Shown here: positions 1-8,711 of the stretch, piece after piece
Layout: the number at the start of each line of letters is the position of its first letter
How positions within the stretch are numbered: the stretch's first letter is position 1
IMG/VR virus record: IMGVR_UViG_3300036853_000417
Location: 1-64,000 of that record
Source: a virus
Direction: 5' to 3' (one strand)
DNA length: 64,000 bases
The notes under the pieces: generated by a model
What the model saw: the letters and a program-made list of their open reading frames with translations, nothing else
Told to the model about the DNA's origin: nothing
Databases searched by the model: none
Position numbers and translations under genes: made by a program

Positions 1-307
1 CGCATCGAGCTGGCCACGCACTCTATGGTACCTATATATTCGCTTCTAACGGAGTTCCGAAGAACTGAGTCTGGTTTCAACAAGATACTCCATTCAATCC
101 TGGGATTGAACAAAGAATCCCCAGGTTGCGGGACACGTTGCATGTTCGCAAATCAATTTTTGTCCTCAAATACCCTCGATTTTCGAGAAAACTTGAGCAC
201 AAACAAGAAGTATCCTCTCCTTTTCCAGAAGAAATGATGAGGATGTTTCCCGATTTGCGAAACTATCCATCTAGAGCAGCCTGACAAGCCATCAAAATCG
301 ACTTCCG
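1..307. other. Non-coding flank left of CRISPR array 1 (possible leader)
   Basis: I see no convincing gene here. A 70-codon reading frame from 25 lacks a ribosome site and looks random. The stretch lies next to the better-conserved end of array 1, whose repeats decay at the other end, so it is where a leader would be expected. No clear promoter was found. Confidence 0.4.
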
Positions 308-998
308 GTTGCAACGTGTCCCACAACCAGCATGGCAGTGAAACCATGTTCAGTTGTTTTGCCGGATGTTTGCCGACCACTTCTGTTGCAACGTGTCTCA
401 TAACCAGAATGGCAGTGAAACAGTTAGAGATGAGAATTGCAGAGCTTGAAGGACGAGCAGTTGCAACGTGTCTCATAACCAGAATGGCAGTGAAACCATG
501 TTCAGTTGTTTTGCCGGATGTTTGCCGACCACTTCTGTTGCAACGTGTCTCATAACCAGAATGGCAGTGAAACAGGCTTGGATACTTTGCATATAGTTCA
601 GCCATTTGCTTTGTTGCAACGTGTCCCACAACCAGAATGGCAGTGAAACCTGTTCTGGCATTAACAATCCAGCAGCAAACGCATTGTTGCAACGTTCCTC
701 ACAACCAGAATGGCAGTGAAACGCTCGTTGGTGCTGCTATCAACGGCGATGCTATCCGTTGCAACATGCCCCACAACCAGAATGGCAGTGAAACTTGCTG
801 AACGTTGGACGATCTTAGAGATAGCTCAAAGTTGCAGCATGTCTCACAACTAGCATGGCAGTGAAACTTTCAGTTACATACGCGGTGAAATGTATCACAT
901 GTCGTTGCAACCTGCCCTGCTCCTACATGGAGATGAAACGGAACACAGGATCATCTTCCCAGTTGCAACTTGCTCCACTCCCAGCATGAAGATGGAAC
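308..998 (+). CRISPR. CRISPR array 1: 11 repeats of 36-37 nt, orphan
   Basis: Repeats start at 308, 385, 460, 537, 613, 686, 758, 831, 904 and 962. They begin GTTGCAACGTGTC and end GGCAGTGAAAC. Counted as printed this is ten clear units; any further unit would lie beyond 998 and is not visible, so ten is the safe number. Spacers are 35-40 nt, except the last (22 nt). The units at 831, 904 and 962 are increasingly degenerate, the usual sign of a leader-distal end. With the GAAAC 3' end, this suggests plus-strand transcription. Spacers 1 (345-384) and 3 (497-536) are identical. No cas gene is in the window. Reading frames across the array are artefacts of the repeats. Confidence 0.93.
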
Positions 999-1175
999 CT
1001 CCATACTCATTCCCCCTATCGGTTGCGTATCTTTGAGATACATCTTCAGAGTAGCAAGAGGAAGAACAGATAATTATCTATCATTGATGTGCGGCTATGT
1101 AGCCACAGGCATTACTTTTCTCCTGAATATATTGCGATGGAAGTTTGGATATGTTCATAGACTTCGCCAGAATCC

Positions 1176-1297
1176 AAAAATTATACACATAACTTTTCAG
1201 AACCTTTGAAAATTGCCTCTAAAAGCATTGACATTTACACATATCTATGTTATGATATTGTTGGTGAAGGAAATACAAACAAGTCAGGAGAAACATA
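1176..1297 (+). promoter_or_regulatory. Cassette promoter P1
   Basis: TTGACA at 1228-1233 and TATGAT at 1251-1256 are separated by exactly 17 bp. Upstream lies a block shared with other copies in the window: TTATACACATAA at 1181, a GAACCTTT word at 1199 and TTGCCTCTAAAAGC just before the -35 box. Downstream, an AGGAG ribosome site at 1286 serves the gene starting at 1298. This is the first of seven near-identical cassettes. Confidence 0.85.
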
Positions 1298-1567
1298 ATG
1301 ACCACATGGCAACAGAAACAAGAAGTAACCGGACAATTAAGGAATGAATACAATAAGAAAATAGATTGTTTGACCTTTTCAGGGTCAGCACAATACAAAG
1401 TATATACCAAGATACTGCATGAACTGATTCTTGGTGAAGATGCAGCATGCAGAATGGTCGAGCAAGAACTGAAGACAGAGACAAATAAGCATGCAAGAAA
1501 AGCATATCTTGCATTTATTGTTCGTAGAAACACATTGATGCCATTATTAGGAGGTTACGATGGATAA
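1298..1567 (+). CDS. Small protein of unknown function, 89 aa
   Basis: First gene after cassette promoter P1, with CAGGAG placed well upstream of the ATG. The protein is soluble, charged and probably helical, with no motif I recognise. Its last codons overlap the start of the next gene (ATG at 1560), so the two are translationally coupled. Position directly behind a strong promoter suggests an early-expressed accessory protein; that is inference. Confidence 0.7.
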   Translation: MTTWQQKQEVTGQLRNEYNKKIDCLTFSGSAQYKVYTKILHELILGEDAACRMVEQELKTETNKHARKAYLAFIVRRNTLMPLLGGYDG

Positions 1568-1931
1568 TCAATTCAAAAATAAAAAAGAGTTTGCAGATTT
1601 TATCTCTCGAAGTCGGGGGAAGGTAATTAGCTGGAATAAGCAGAGCGGAGATTCACGTATCCACTCGCTGGCAAGCTGGATGGAGTACCTCAATAAATAC
1701 GAATATCTCAAGGGTGCTCAGGGCACCCTGTTGGGAAATACCATGTATGGACTGACCCGATTTTTGGATAGCGGACGAGCAAATCATTTTGCACATCAGG
1801 GTCTATGTGCGATGAACGCTCGACAATTGTGTGAACTTGTTTACACATTGACAGAGCAATCGCATGACATTGAGGAACATTGTCGTATCCTCAATCTTCG
1901 ATACGCGCAAAAGGCAGGAGTAATTAAATGA
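1560..1931 (+). CDS. Small protein of unknown function, 123 aa
   Basis: Overlaps the preceding gene by 8 nt and the next by 4 nt (ATG inside its stop region), so it is the middle of a three-gene coupled unit behind P1. An AGGAG sequence lies just before the start inside the upstream gene. No signal peptide, membrane segment or recognised motif. Two cysteines near residues 83-90 are not arranged as a metal site. Confidence 0.7.
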   Translation: MDNQFKNKKEFADFISRSRGKVISWNKQSGDSRIHSLASWMEYLNKYEYLKGAQGTLLGNTMYGLTRFLDSGRANHFAHQGLCAMNARQLCELVYTLTEQSHDIEEHCRILNLRYAQKAGVIK

Positions 1932-2164
1932 TTTCACTAACTAATGCACAAAAAGAAGTACTCCACGGCATTATTGATGCATACGAAGTACGAGAAGTGG
2001 AAAGCGTTACTATTGTAGACATTGCTCATAATTCAGGGATTAGCCTGGGATTAGCAGGTAGGCTCTTATCTCAATTAAAAACTCTTGGACTAGTTGAGTG
2101 CAATGACAATGGTATAGTAGTGTTTGCTGATGATAATAACGGGTATATCCCAGGTCGGGAGTGA
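1928..2164 (+). CDS. Small winged-helix-like DNA-binding protein, 78 aa
   Basis: Residues about 5-60 follow the pattern of a compact winged helix-turn-helix: a helix starting LTNAQKEVL, then VTIVDIAHNSGIS (helix-turn), a recognition-type helix LAGRLLSQLKTLG and a strand pair LVECNDNGIVVF. This is the arrangement of short MarR-like phage regulators. It is coupled to the genes before it. A regulator of early genes is plausible but unproven. Confidence 0.6.
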   Translation: MISLTNAQKEVLHGIIDAYEVREVESVTIVDIAHNSGISLGLAGRLLSQLKTLGLVECNDNGIVVFADDNNGYIPGRE

Positions 2165-2181
2165 AAAGAAAGGAACTATTT

Positions 2182-2649
2182 ATGGAAATATGTGATAACT
2201 GTGGTCGGGGCGTACGCAAGCCTGTGTACGCACCCAAAAATGAAGAGGAGCGTTCTCTGGTGCCCAGACATCAGAAATGCTTAAGTAAACTGATAAATGA
2301 TTGGAATCGCAGGAATACTGGCCCAATCAAAACCTATATCCACACGACAAAAGCATGGTATGGAAACGAAGCACGTGAATCTCTGAAAAGGGAGAGATGT
2401 ACAGATGAAGTGTACTTTTATGTCAATGAACCATTTGGAGAGATGGTGATGCGTTGGTATCATCTTGATCAACAAGATATACCACGTCTTGAAGTCTTTC
2501 TTGCTTCGATGGAGGCTATAGCAGGTTTGTCTGATGTGCTATCAGCATTGGGCAAAATAAGTCACAAGAAAGAGGATCTTTCCCCTGAAGCATTTTGTGC
2601 TTTGCTAGAGAAGTGCGGTTTTGTTGATAAAACTCCTTATGAAAAGTAA
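2182..2649 (+). CDS. Unknown protein with N-terminal CxxC, 155 aa
   Basis: The ATG at 2182 is preferred over an in-frame GTG at 2161 because AAAGGAAC lies at the right distance before it. The protein starts with a CDNCGRG knuckle and has a second Cys after HQK (residue about 30), suggesting a small zinc-binding site. The rest is helical and unrecognised. Its stop abuts the stop of the convergent gene at 2650. Confidence 0.65.
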   Translation: MEICDNCGRGVRKPVYAPKNEEERSLVPRHQKCLSKLINDWNRRNTGPIKTYIHTTKAWYGNEARESLKRERCTDEVYFYVNEPFGEMVMRWYHLDQQDIPRLEVFLASMEAIAGLSDVLSALGKISHKKEDLSPEAFCALLEKCGFVDKTPYEK

Positions 2650-2856
2650 CTAAGATGTTTTGAGGCGTTTAAAAACCCACAATAGCTTGAAATTTTCGAT
2701 AGGTGCTATCGAAACAAGTTCCCATCCATCCTCACCCTTTTCTTTCAAGTAATCATCCACTTCTGGCTTGATGCTATCTCCCAGAAGTGGATGATTATTT
2801 TCGATAAGAACTCGTGTCAGGTCAGTACGAACTCGAAGATATTCCCATTTCAGCAT
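2650..2856 (-). CDS. DUF4177-like small protein, 68 aa
   Basis: Opens with KWEYLRVRT and carries the conserved late motif GEDGWELVSI, typical of the DUF4177 family of short proteins with a WEY start and GWELV core. It has a good ribosome site (AGGGAG) and faces the plus-strand operon tail to tail with no gap. Function of the family is unknown. Confidence 0.65.
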   Translation of the reverse strand: MLKWEYLRVRTDLTRVLIENNHPLLGDSIKPEVDDYLKEKGEDGWELVSIAPIENFKLLWVFKRLKTS

Positions 2857-3002
2857 TTGATACTCCCTCTAAAAAGATATTTGTAACAGACATCCTGAAA
2901 AAAGTAAATACATTTGGGAAGAGGTTGAGATCTGTATATATACTGACTCCAGGAGAGGCTTGTTTGAGTGTGTAAATGCTTCCTCTTCATAGGGAGATCC
3001 AC

Positions 3003-3869
3003 ATGAATCCGTTTGAAGGATTATCAGAGACCGTTTTTATTCTGCTTCAGGTCATCGTGCTTGATGGTATCTTATCGCTGGATAACGCTGCGGTACTTGG
3101 TGCGATGGCCGCAAAACTTCCCAAAGATATCCCTGTTCCTCTTACACCGTGGTTGCAGCGTATTGTAGGTAAAAATCAGCAGGAAGCAGCGCTCAAGGCT
3201 GGTTTAATTGGAGCTTATGCAGGTCGCGGTTTTATGCTGGTTTTAGCAGGGGTTATTATCACATTCCCACTGCTCAAAGTTCTGGGCGCTCTCTACCTGC
3301 TCAACCTCGTCGCAGTCCACTTTGATCTCTATCAAAAGATTGATCGTTATACTGGCATCTTTGCCTTTTTAGATAAGATTGTTACTCCCATAAAAGTATT
3401 TCTCAGGAGAGCAGAACAAAAAAAGAGATTCTTCAGTCTCCAAAGCTGTGTTCCTAATCCATTCTGGCGCGTAGTCATAAGTATTGAAGTAATGGATCTG
3501 GTCTTTAGTCTTGATAATGTTATTGCCGTGGTCGCGCTGAGCGAGCATATCTGGGTGATTATCTTTGGAGTGTTTCTTTCAATTATCCTTATGCGATTTG
3601 CTTCAATGCTCTTTATCCAGCTAATTCAATTCGAGCCATTATTGATGCATGCAGCCTACGTACTGATCCTTGCTATTGGTATTGAATTGATCCTCAAATA
3701 TCTCAATGTGCATATTGAAGAATGGATTCAGTTTGTTATCTCAATGGCAATTATTCTTGGATGCATTGCTATTGGGCAGGTAAGATGCAGACGGATTCAA
3801 TCCAAGAAAGAAGACAAACTCAGTCTCAATCAAACGTCCGATGATACAAAAAGGATAAAGTATCTGTAA
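3003..3869 (+). CDS. TerC-family integral membrane protein, 288 aa
   Basis: Hydrophobic throughout, with about seven membrane segments. It carries the family signature twice: an early LDGILSLDNAAVLGAMA and a later IEVMDLVFSLDNVIAVVA, whose acidic residues inside membrane helices define TerC/Alx-type proteins (metal or tellurite stress, metal export during secretion). The start at 3003 follows GGGAGATCC; an upstream ATG at 2976 is less well placed. It is a single gene on its own promoter region. Such a gene in a phage is an accessory (moron) gene; export of metals in the lysogen is inference. Confidence 0.85.
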   Translation: MNPFEGLSETVFILLQVIVLDGILSLDNAAVLGAMAAKLPKDIPVPLTPWLQRIVGKNQQEAALKAGLIGAYAGRGFMLVLAGVIITFPLLKVLGALYLLNLVAVHFDLYQKIDRYTGIFAFLDKIVTPIKVFLRRAEQKKRFFSLQSCVPNPFWRVVISIEVMDLVFSLDNVIAVVALSEHIWVIIFGVFLSIILMRFASMLFIQLIQFEPLLMHAAYVLILAIGIELILKYLNVHIEEWIQFVISMAIILGCIAIGQVRCRRIQSKKEDKLSLNQTSDDTKRIKYL

Positions 3870-3960
3870 ACTCCGCGATTATACTCTTCAATAAAAACCC
3901 TTTTCTTCTTGCACAATATTTATCATTGTTAAATGGATATAGCTGGTCGTTACCTTTCCA

Positions 3961-3991
3961 TTGACAATAGATCATGTGCATGTGGTATATT
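3961..3991 (+). promoter_or_regulatory. Candidate sigma70-type promoter
   Basis: TTGACA at 3961 and TATATT at 3986, spaced 19 bp, lie 55 bp before the HD-LuxR gene. The spacing is longer than ideal and the sequence does not match the cassette promoters. Confidence 0.45.
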
Positions 3992-4045
3992 GTATTTTCA
4001 TGTGCCAGAGTTACCATTCATGTTTTTACACTGGAAGGATGAACC

Positions 4046-5584
4046 ATGAAAAAAGATTTTGTTGAGATACTGTGTGCTTTATCTTATGCAACAAGTCTTG
4101 GATTTGGAGGACATATTGAACATGGTCTGAGAACGGCGTTCATCGCACTTGAAATTGCTGATAGCCTTACTGTTACTGAAGTAGAATACGAGGCTATTTT
4201 TTATGGATCGCTGTTGAAGGATATTGCCTGTACTGCTTGTAGTGCTGGTGTGGCGGCATTTTTGCCAGGGAATAAACGGGCACACCTGCACGAGGTGATT
4301 CTTGTTGATCCATCTCGGATAGGGAACATGATGAGATGGTTGTCTCGGTATTTTACGCTAGATGCATCGTTTCTGCAGTGTATCTGCCGACTGATGTCAT
4401 TTGTTCTTCAGTGCGGTACCGTCTCACCAGAAACGATGCGTAGTCACTGTGAAATCGCCATGCTTTTTGCACGCGATCTTGGATTCCCGGTATATGTCCA
4501 GGAAACTCTTCATTTTCAGTTGGAACGGTGGGATGGCAGAGGGATGGCATACAAAGTCAAGGCACAGGATATCCCATTACCTTCTCGTATCCTCCACATT
4601 GCGCAGGTTATTGAGTTGACTTCTCAATTTTTTGGATTTGACAAGACCAGAATCTTCATCGAAAAAAATCGCGCGAGTCGGTTTGATCCAGAAGTTGTTG
4701 ATGTCTTCCTGGAATTGGAGCGTGAACCTACATTTTGGAGTCGCTTCGCCAAGCATTCTACTCAGGATGCTCTTCTAAATAGATGCCCGTCTACCGTTGC
4801 CCCGCTTCTGCAAGGTCAAACACTGATAGAACGAATATGCGAAATTCTAGCAGGCTTTATCGATCTTAGAATGGATCTTAACACTCGCAATCCGCTCCAT
4901 CACTCTCGGACAGTTGCAGATATTGCATATAAGATGGGAATTGCACTAAAAATGGATAGGCATGAACTTATAAATCTGAAGTGTGCTGCTCTGGTTCATG
5001 ATATTGGATACTTAGCAATTCCCGCAACCATTCTTAGAAAAAAGGAAACGCTCACAAGAGGGGAGGTGGAAACGCTACGCCTCCATCCATACTATACACA
5101 ATGGATTTTAGAACAATCTGCCCTTCATGAATTAGCAGAAGCAGCTTCTTCTGATCATGAATGGATCAATGGAACAGGATATTATCGCCGTCTCAAGGGA
5201 GAACAGATCCCTTTTCATGGGCGCATCCTGGCTGTTGCCAACTATTATGTAAGACATTCCCAACAACAAGAAGATCGGGATGTCTTACATCAGATGCAAG
5301 CTTTAGTAAATGTTCGATTTGATCCTGTCTGTTATCAGGCTCTCCTCTCCTCATTAAATATTCCCTCACAAAGGATACGTATCCGAAGATCTGATGACCT
5401 GACAACGCGTGAGATTGAAGTACTGGTGCACCTCGCGCGTGGAAATACGGCTATCCAGATCGCAAAATTGCTCCACATTAGCAAAAAGACCGTCGATCAT
5501 CACTTATCGCATATTTATCAGAAAATTGGGGTAAGTAGCCGAACAGCTGCGGTTGTCTATGCTGTTCAGCGGGGACTTGTCTAA
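4046..5584 (+). CDS. HD-GYP-like signalling protein with C-terminal LuxR helix-turn-helix, 512 aa
   Basis: Residues about 1-240 form a degenerate HD-type module. Residues about 275-440 form a second, better HD domain with HSRTVADIAY, LVHDIGYLAIPATIL and NGTGYYRRLKGEQIP. These correspond to the HD pair and the GYP loop of HD-GYP cyclic-di-GMP phosphodiesterases, but GYP reads GYY and the usual lysine after HDIG is Tyr. The last 65 residues are a LuxR/GerE helix-turn-helix (LTTREIEVLVHLARGNTAIQ; KTVDHHLSHIYQKIGV). A ligand-sensing transcription factor is likely; whether it still hydrolyses a cyclic dinucleotide is uncertain. Confidence 0.85.
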   Translation: MKKDFVEILCALSYATSLGFGGHIEHGLRTAFIALEIADSLTVTEVEYEAIFYGSLLKDIACTACSAGVAAFLPGNKRAHLHEVILVDPSRIGNMMRWLSRYFTLDASFLQCICRLMSFVLQCGTVSPETMRSHCEIAMLFARDLGFPVYVQETLHFQLERWDGRGMAYKVKAQDIPLPSRILHIAQVIELTSQFFGFDKTRIFIEKNRASRFDPEVVDVFLELEREPTFWSRFAKHSTQDALLNRCPSTVAPLLQGQTLIERICEILAGFIDLRMDLNTRNPLHHSRTVADIAYKMGIALKMDRHELINLKCAALVHDIGYLAIPATILRKKETLTRGEVETLRLHPYYTQWILEQSALHELAEAASSDHEWINGTGYYRRLKGEQIPFHGRILAVANYYVRHSQQQEDRDVLHQMQALVNVRFDPVCYQALLSSLNIPSQRIRIRRSDDLTTREIEVLVHLARGNTAIQIAKLLHISKKTVDHHLSHIYQKIGVSSRTAAVVYAVQRGLV

Positions 5585-5654
5585 ATATCTGTCAATTCTA
5601 CTGGCTCAATAGACGAGGGATAATCATGAAAATGTATGTGCATGTATTTTCGAA

Positions 5655-5750
5655 GATCCTTAAAATTGCCTCTAAAAGCATTGACATTGATACGTGCGTA
5701 TGTTATGATATATGTGTAAGAAGGAAGTACAAAACGACAAGGACACGGCG
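5655..5750 (+). promoter_or_regulatory. Cassette promoter P2
   Basis: TTGACA at 5681-5686 and TATGAT at 5704-5709, 17 bp apart, preceded by the shared AAAATTGCCTCTAAAAGCA block and followed by a GTAAGAAGGAAGTACAAA leader like the other copies. It drives the frameshifted SWIM-type gene and probably the genes to 8299. Confidence 0.85.
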
Positions 5751-6211
5751 ATGATTAGCAATCTCAACAAGTAATAGCTCGTCAAGAATACATCCAACAT
5801 GCAGAGGTTTCTTTGCACGGCAGTTATGCAGAAGTACCAAGTCAGATGAGTGAAGAAGATATCTATACTGTTCAGATTGAGCGAGGCGTTCCGGTCTCTT
5901 GTAATTGTCCTGATTACTACTGGCGTAGCAAGAAGGACCCCAAACATGTCTGTAAGCATGAGGAAGCTGTTGATGTGAAGCTCAAGGCAACGCTTCCACT
6001 GCTGAACACTCCTGAAATGAGGAGCATCATCAGAAGTGCTGAGCGTATCTTCAAAGTACGCAGGTCAGCTCCAAACACTCAACTGATTGCCTCGTTGCAA
6101 ATTCCAGAGGATGTATGTGTTCGTAAAGTTCGCAGACAAAAGGCACTGACTTGTCTTCTAATTGCGGTTGAATTGTCTCCCGTTTGTCCTGAAATGAAGA
6201 TGGCAGCATAG
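5751..6211 (+). pseudogene. SWIM-type zinc-finger protein, frameshifted near its start
   Basis: The ATG at 5751, correctly placed behind P2, stops after seven codons. The protein-like frame is open only downstream of a TAG at 5756 and continues to 6211. It contains CNCPDYYW...HVCKH, a CxC-HxCxH SWIM-like zinc site, at about residue 30 counted from a TTG at 5813. A one-base indel between 5751 and about 5765 would join the ATG to this frame. Either a real frameshift, an assembly error, or use of the weak TTG. A nucleic-acid or protein-binding role is typical of SWIM motifs. Confidence 0.55.
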
Positions 6212-6226
6212 AGAGGAATACATAAA

Positions 6227-6589
6227 ATGGCAACAAAAAATCTTTTTACAGGAATCAAAATCACTTTTAAGGATGGCCTCTTTGATCATTCTGAGTATAA
6301 CAAGGGTTTTGATCGAGATGGTTTCCGGCAGTATATGTTGCCGACAAAAGAAACCAGTGTGCAGCTCGTGGAGCGTGAGTTATCTTCCTATGTTATAGGG
6401 TATGAATTGCACTATGAATGTGAGTTTACCAGGCGTGATGATGGCACCATTACCATGTATATCAATTCCAGGAGAATGCTCATCATACTGAAAGAAAAGC
6501 TTGAAGCCATGCTTACTGCTAACGTTCTTGCAAGTTTTACATTTGGTAGCATGAAGACTGATGCTACCTTTCATGCAAGAAAATATTGA
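6227..6589 (+). CDS. Unknown protein, 120 aa
   Basis: Good ribosome site (AGAGGAA) 16 nt after the preceding stop. Mixed alpha/beta composition, no recognised motif, no membrane segment. It ends only 31 nt before the most likely start of the next gene, consistent with a single transcript from P2. Confidence 0.65.
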   Translation: MATKNLFTGIKITFKDGLFDHSEYNKGFDRDGFRQYMLPTKETSVQLVERELSSYVIGYELHYECEFTRRDDGTITMYINSRRMLIILKEKLEAMLTANVLASFTFGSMKTDATFHARKY

Positions 6590-6620
6590 TATCACTCTAT
6601 TAGTAGACAAGGAAACAATT

Positions 6621-7712
6621 ATGATACAAGGAATGGTGCCCGGAGCAAGTCTTCGTGCACATGTTGCTCAAACACAGTCTCTTATTGGGGATCTCTTAGG
6701 AAGACCCCCAAAAACACCATTACAACTACAAGATAGTTTTGCTGAAGAACAGGAAGAGTTTGAGCAAAACTGGACAGCTTTCTCTGCACACCTCCAAATG
6801 ATCACAGAGGAGGGATTGAATAAGGAGACACTGAGTAAAGCAGTGCACCTCTATCTGGAGATGGTTCAGGAAAGTGGAGATGTCCTTTACAATGGCGTCG
6901 GTTGCCTCAATGCAGGAATATCCCATGCCTGGGAGGAGATCCTGGAGAGGTTAGATCAAAGAATCGATATCAGAGTAGCTATCAGAGCTTATGGATCAAA
7001 ATATGGACGACGTAGCGTTGGTCTTGGAAAGGGGGAACAGGAGAGGCTCCTGCTGGCATCTCCTACACTTCCAACCGATCTGGCTCTTCCCTACAAACAA
7101 AATGATGGATTATGGATTCCTACCAACTGGCAGCCATATTCCCCAGTTCGCAGTGCTGAAGACCTGAGATTGACACTGAGCGGTGTGAGGGAATCTTTAG
7201 CCTTCATTAATCTTGGAGGCTTTATCTTTGATACAGATCTCCGCTTTAAAATGGCGGCATCTCAAGGTATCTCACCCTGGTCCCCTCAGCTATTTGCTCT
7301 GGATCGCAAATATCCTCGTGTCACACGACGTGTGGAGATGATAGAGCAATACTGCAATGTGTTTTTCATATCCACGTCGTGGGCCGAGAAGTCCGGCCTG
7401 GACCAGGCTGTGTATCAGGCTAATATTGATCTGCTCAATCAGCATGGTCTGTGGAGTACCTCGCGACAATTGATCCTACGTCCTCATTATGCCAAAATGT
7501 CCGGTATGTCCGGGGCGGAGTGGACATCAGAAATCATCTGGCAGGAGATCAGGCGGAAAACTCCTCAAGTAGTCCTGATCGGCAATGATCGTCAGGATAT
7601 CCAGGACTATCAAATGCAGAGAAGCGAGTTTGAGATGATGGGAGCAATGCCCCTCATTCGCACTTCAAACACGTTGTCTCAGATGGTGAAATATAGCAAA
7701 AGATTCAGGTAG
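6621..7712 (+). CDS. MazG-like NTP pyrophosphohydrolase fused to HAD-like phosphatase, 363 aa
   Basis: The start at 6621 follows AAGGAA; a longer frame from 6561 would overlap the previous gene. Residues about 40-95 show the all-alpha NTP-PPase pattern: EEQEEFEQ followed about 35 residues later by EMVQESGDVLYN (the EExxE...ExxD metal site of MazG/HisE). Residues about 195-345 look like a HAD domain: FIFDTDLRF (DxD nucleophile), FFISTSWAE (Thr/Ser motif II), a LRPHYAK lysine and VLIGNDRQD. Together they suggest nucleotide-pool cleaning: NTP to NMP, then dephosphorylation. I know of no characterised protein with exactly this fusion; domain calls are by eye. Confidence 0.6.
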   Translation: MIQGMVPGASLRAHVAQTQSLIGDLLGRPPKTPLQLQDSFAEEQEEFEQNWTAFSAHLQMITEEGLNKETLSKAVHLYLEMVQESGDVLYNGVGCLNAGISHAWEEILERLDQRIDIRVAIRAYGSKYGRRSVGLGKGEQERLLLASPTLPTDLALPYKQNDGLWIPTNWQPYSPVRSAEDLRLTLSGVRESLAFINLGGFIFDTDLRFKMAASQGISPWSPQLFALDRKYPRVTRRVEMIEQYCNVFFISTSWAEKSGLDQAVYQANIDLLNQHGLWSTSRQLILRPHYAKMSGMSGAEWTSEIIWQEIRRKTPQVVLIGNDRQDIQDYQMQRSEFEMMGAMPLIRTSNTLSQMVKYSKRFR

Positions 7713-7730
7713 ACATAAGAGGAAATGGAG

Positions 7731-8066
7731 ATGTCTATAATTCTATCGCAATCCAAGCGAGTGATCAAAATCGAAATGAAGAATGGATTCGGACAGATGC
7801 TGGACATCTTTATAGACACGATAACAGGGAAACAGGTTGTGCTCAAGCAAGACTTTAGCTGCGGGATATTTTCCCATTATGCAGTTATTGGCAGACAGGG
7901 GTATGCACAGACCTCCGGGGCCTTTTCCTGGTATGAAATTCGTGAGGTTATTGATAGGGCTGGTCCTCGCCGTGTCTATGTTGAAGCATTTCATGTGTCT
8001 GAACATTTTTACTTCAGGTCTCCGGTAGAAGCACTACAATTCATGAAGGAACAGAAGTTCAAATAA
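7731..8066 (+). CDS. Unknown protein, 111 aa
   Basis: The second ATG (7731) has AGAGGAA at proper distance; the first (7725) sits too close. Beta-rich, one central Cys, no family recognised. Spaced 18 nt from the upstream and 14 nt from the downstream gene, so it belongs to the same operon. Confidence 0.6.
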   Translation: MSIILSQSKRVIKIEMKNGFGQMLDIFIDTITGKQVVLKQDFSCGIFSHYAVIGRQGYAQTSGAFSWYEIREVIDRAGPRRVYVEAFHVSEHFYFRSPVEALQFMKEQKFK

Positions 8067-8080
8067 GAAGGAGAGCGATA

Positions 8081-8299
8081 ATGCAAAAATATGTCTATCG
8101 CTATCGGTGGATCACTATCAGGTCCACCTCTGGCGAGAATGATGAGACCTTCATATTCAAACATCAGTTCAGAAAAGGACGGAGAGGTATTCTTCATCCA
8201 ACTCAATACGGTGTACTCGTTGACCGCATGACTGATCGTGATGCAGCTATCAGGAAGTCTGAAGCACTCAACATATTAGAACAGCTAGAAGAAGAATAG
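8081..8299 (+). CDS. Small basic/acidic protein of unknown function, 72 aa
   Basis: Strong ribosome site (AGAAGGAGAG) before the ATG. A basic N-terminal half (KHQFRKGRRG) is followed by an acidic helical C-terminus. Last gene of the unit before CRISPR array 2. Confidence 0.6.
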   Translation: MQKYVYRYRWITIRSTSGENDETFIFKHQFRKGRRGILHPTQYGVLVDRMTDRDAAIRKSEALNILEQLEEE

Positions 8300-8335
8300 G
8301 AGGAAGAGGTTATGTACATATCAGTCTTGCAGACT

Positions 8336-8386
8336 GTCAGCTAAGAAAACCAGTAAGGTTGCAAGTTGCCGGTTCCTTAGCCTGAC
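8336..8386 (+). other. Stem-loop in the gap before CRISPR array 2
   Basis: GTCAGCTAAG (8336-8345) pairs with CTTAG-C-CTGAC (8376-8386) with one bulged base, enclosing AACC/GGTT. No T-run follows, so it is not a simple terminator. The word GTCAGCTAAGA recurs at 48594 before the capsid gene. The rest of the 8300-8540 gap holds no gene. Confidence 0.4.
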
Positions 8387-8495
8387 ATTTGAGGATGCAT
8401 GCGTAGTGCACTAGTCCTGAAGTAAGTATAGCATATATTATGTAACACAAGAAGTAGCACACAGCGAGACATAAGAAGATAGTACTAAGAGTCAG

Positions 8496-8526
8496 TTTTG
8501 AGTGAGTTTTCAAAACTCACTCAAAA
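8496..8526. repeat. Perfect inverted repeat, 15-bp arms
   Basis: TTTTGAGTGAGTTTT and its exact reverse complement flank a single C at 8511. It sits 14 bp before the -35 box of P3, where other cassettes carry the GAACCTTT block. It could be an operator or a bidirectional terminator. Confidence 0.6.
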
Positions 8527-8540
8527 CTATTCTAAAAGCC

Positions 8541-8617
8541 TTGACATACACATGGGTATATGTTATGATACTTTATGGGAGAAGGAAAGTACAAACAGTC
8601 ATCGAAGGGAACCGAAA
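8541..8617 (+). promoter_or_regulatory. Cassette promoter P3, reading toward CRISPR array 2
   Basis: TTGACA at 8541-8546 and TATGAT at 8564-8569, 17 bp apart, followed by the GAGAAGGAAAGTACAAAC leader of the family. The only things downstream on this strand are a 24-codon frame and the CRISPR array. Confidence 0.85.
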
Positions 8618-8692
8618 ATGAAAACCGCACAAGTAAAACGCCTGATGGAAACCTTTATTGCAACATTGCCACGGGAGCGCACTCTCAACTGA
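8618..8692 (+). CDS. 24-codon open frame behind P3, possibly a truncated gene
   Basis: The ATG at 8618 is placed like the starts behind the other cassette promoters, after GAAGGGAACC. It reads MKTAQVKRLM... and stops at 8690. It may be the stump of a gene cut off when the array arose. Its end also resembles an eroded CRISPR repeat (CCTTTATTGCAACATTGCCAC at 8652-8672), followed by 39 nt, a normal spacer length. The two readings are not exclusive. Confidence 0.35.
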   Translation: MKTAQVKRLMETFIATLPRERTLN

Positions 8693-8711
8693 ATGCGGCC
8701 ACACAAGAGGG

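Noticed and set aside
153-692. Open frames through CRISPR array 1 (up to 179 codons, both strands)
   Set aside because: They consist of translated repeats and spacers, lack ribosome sites and run over the array.
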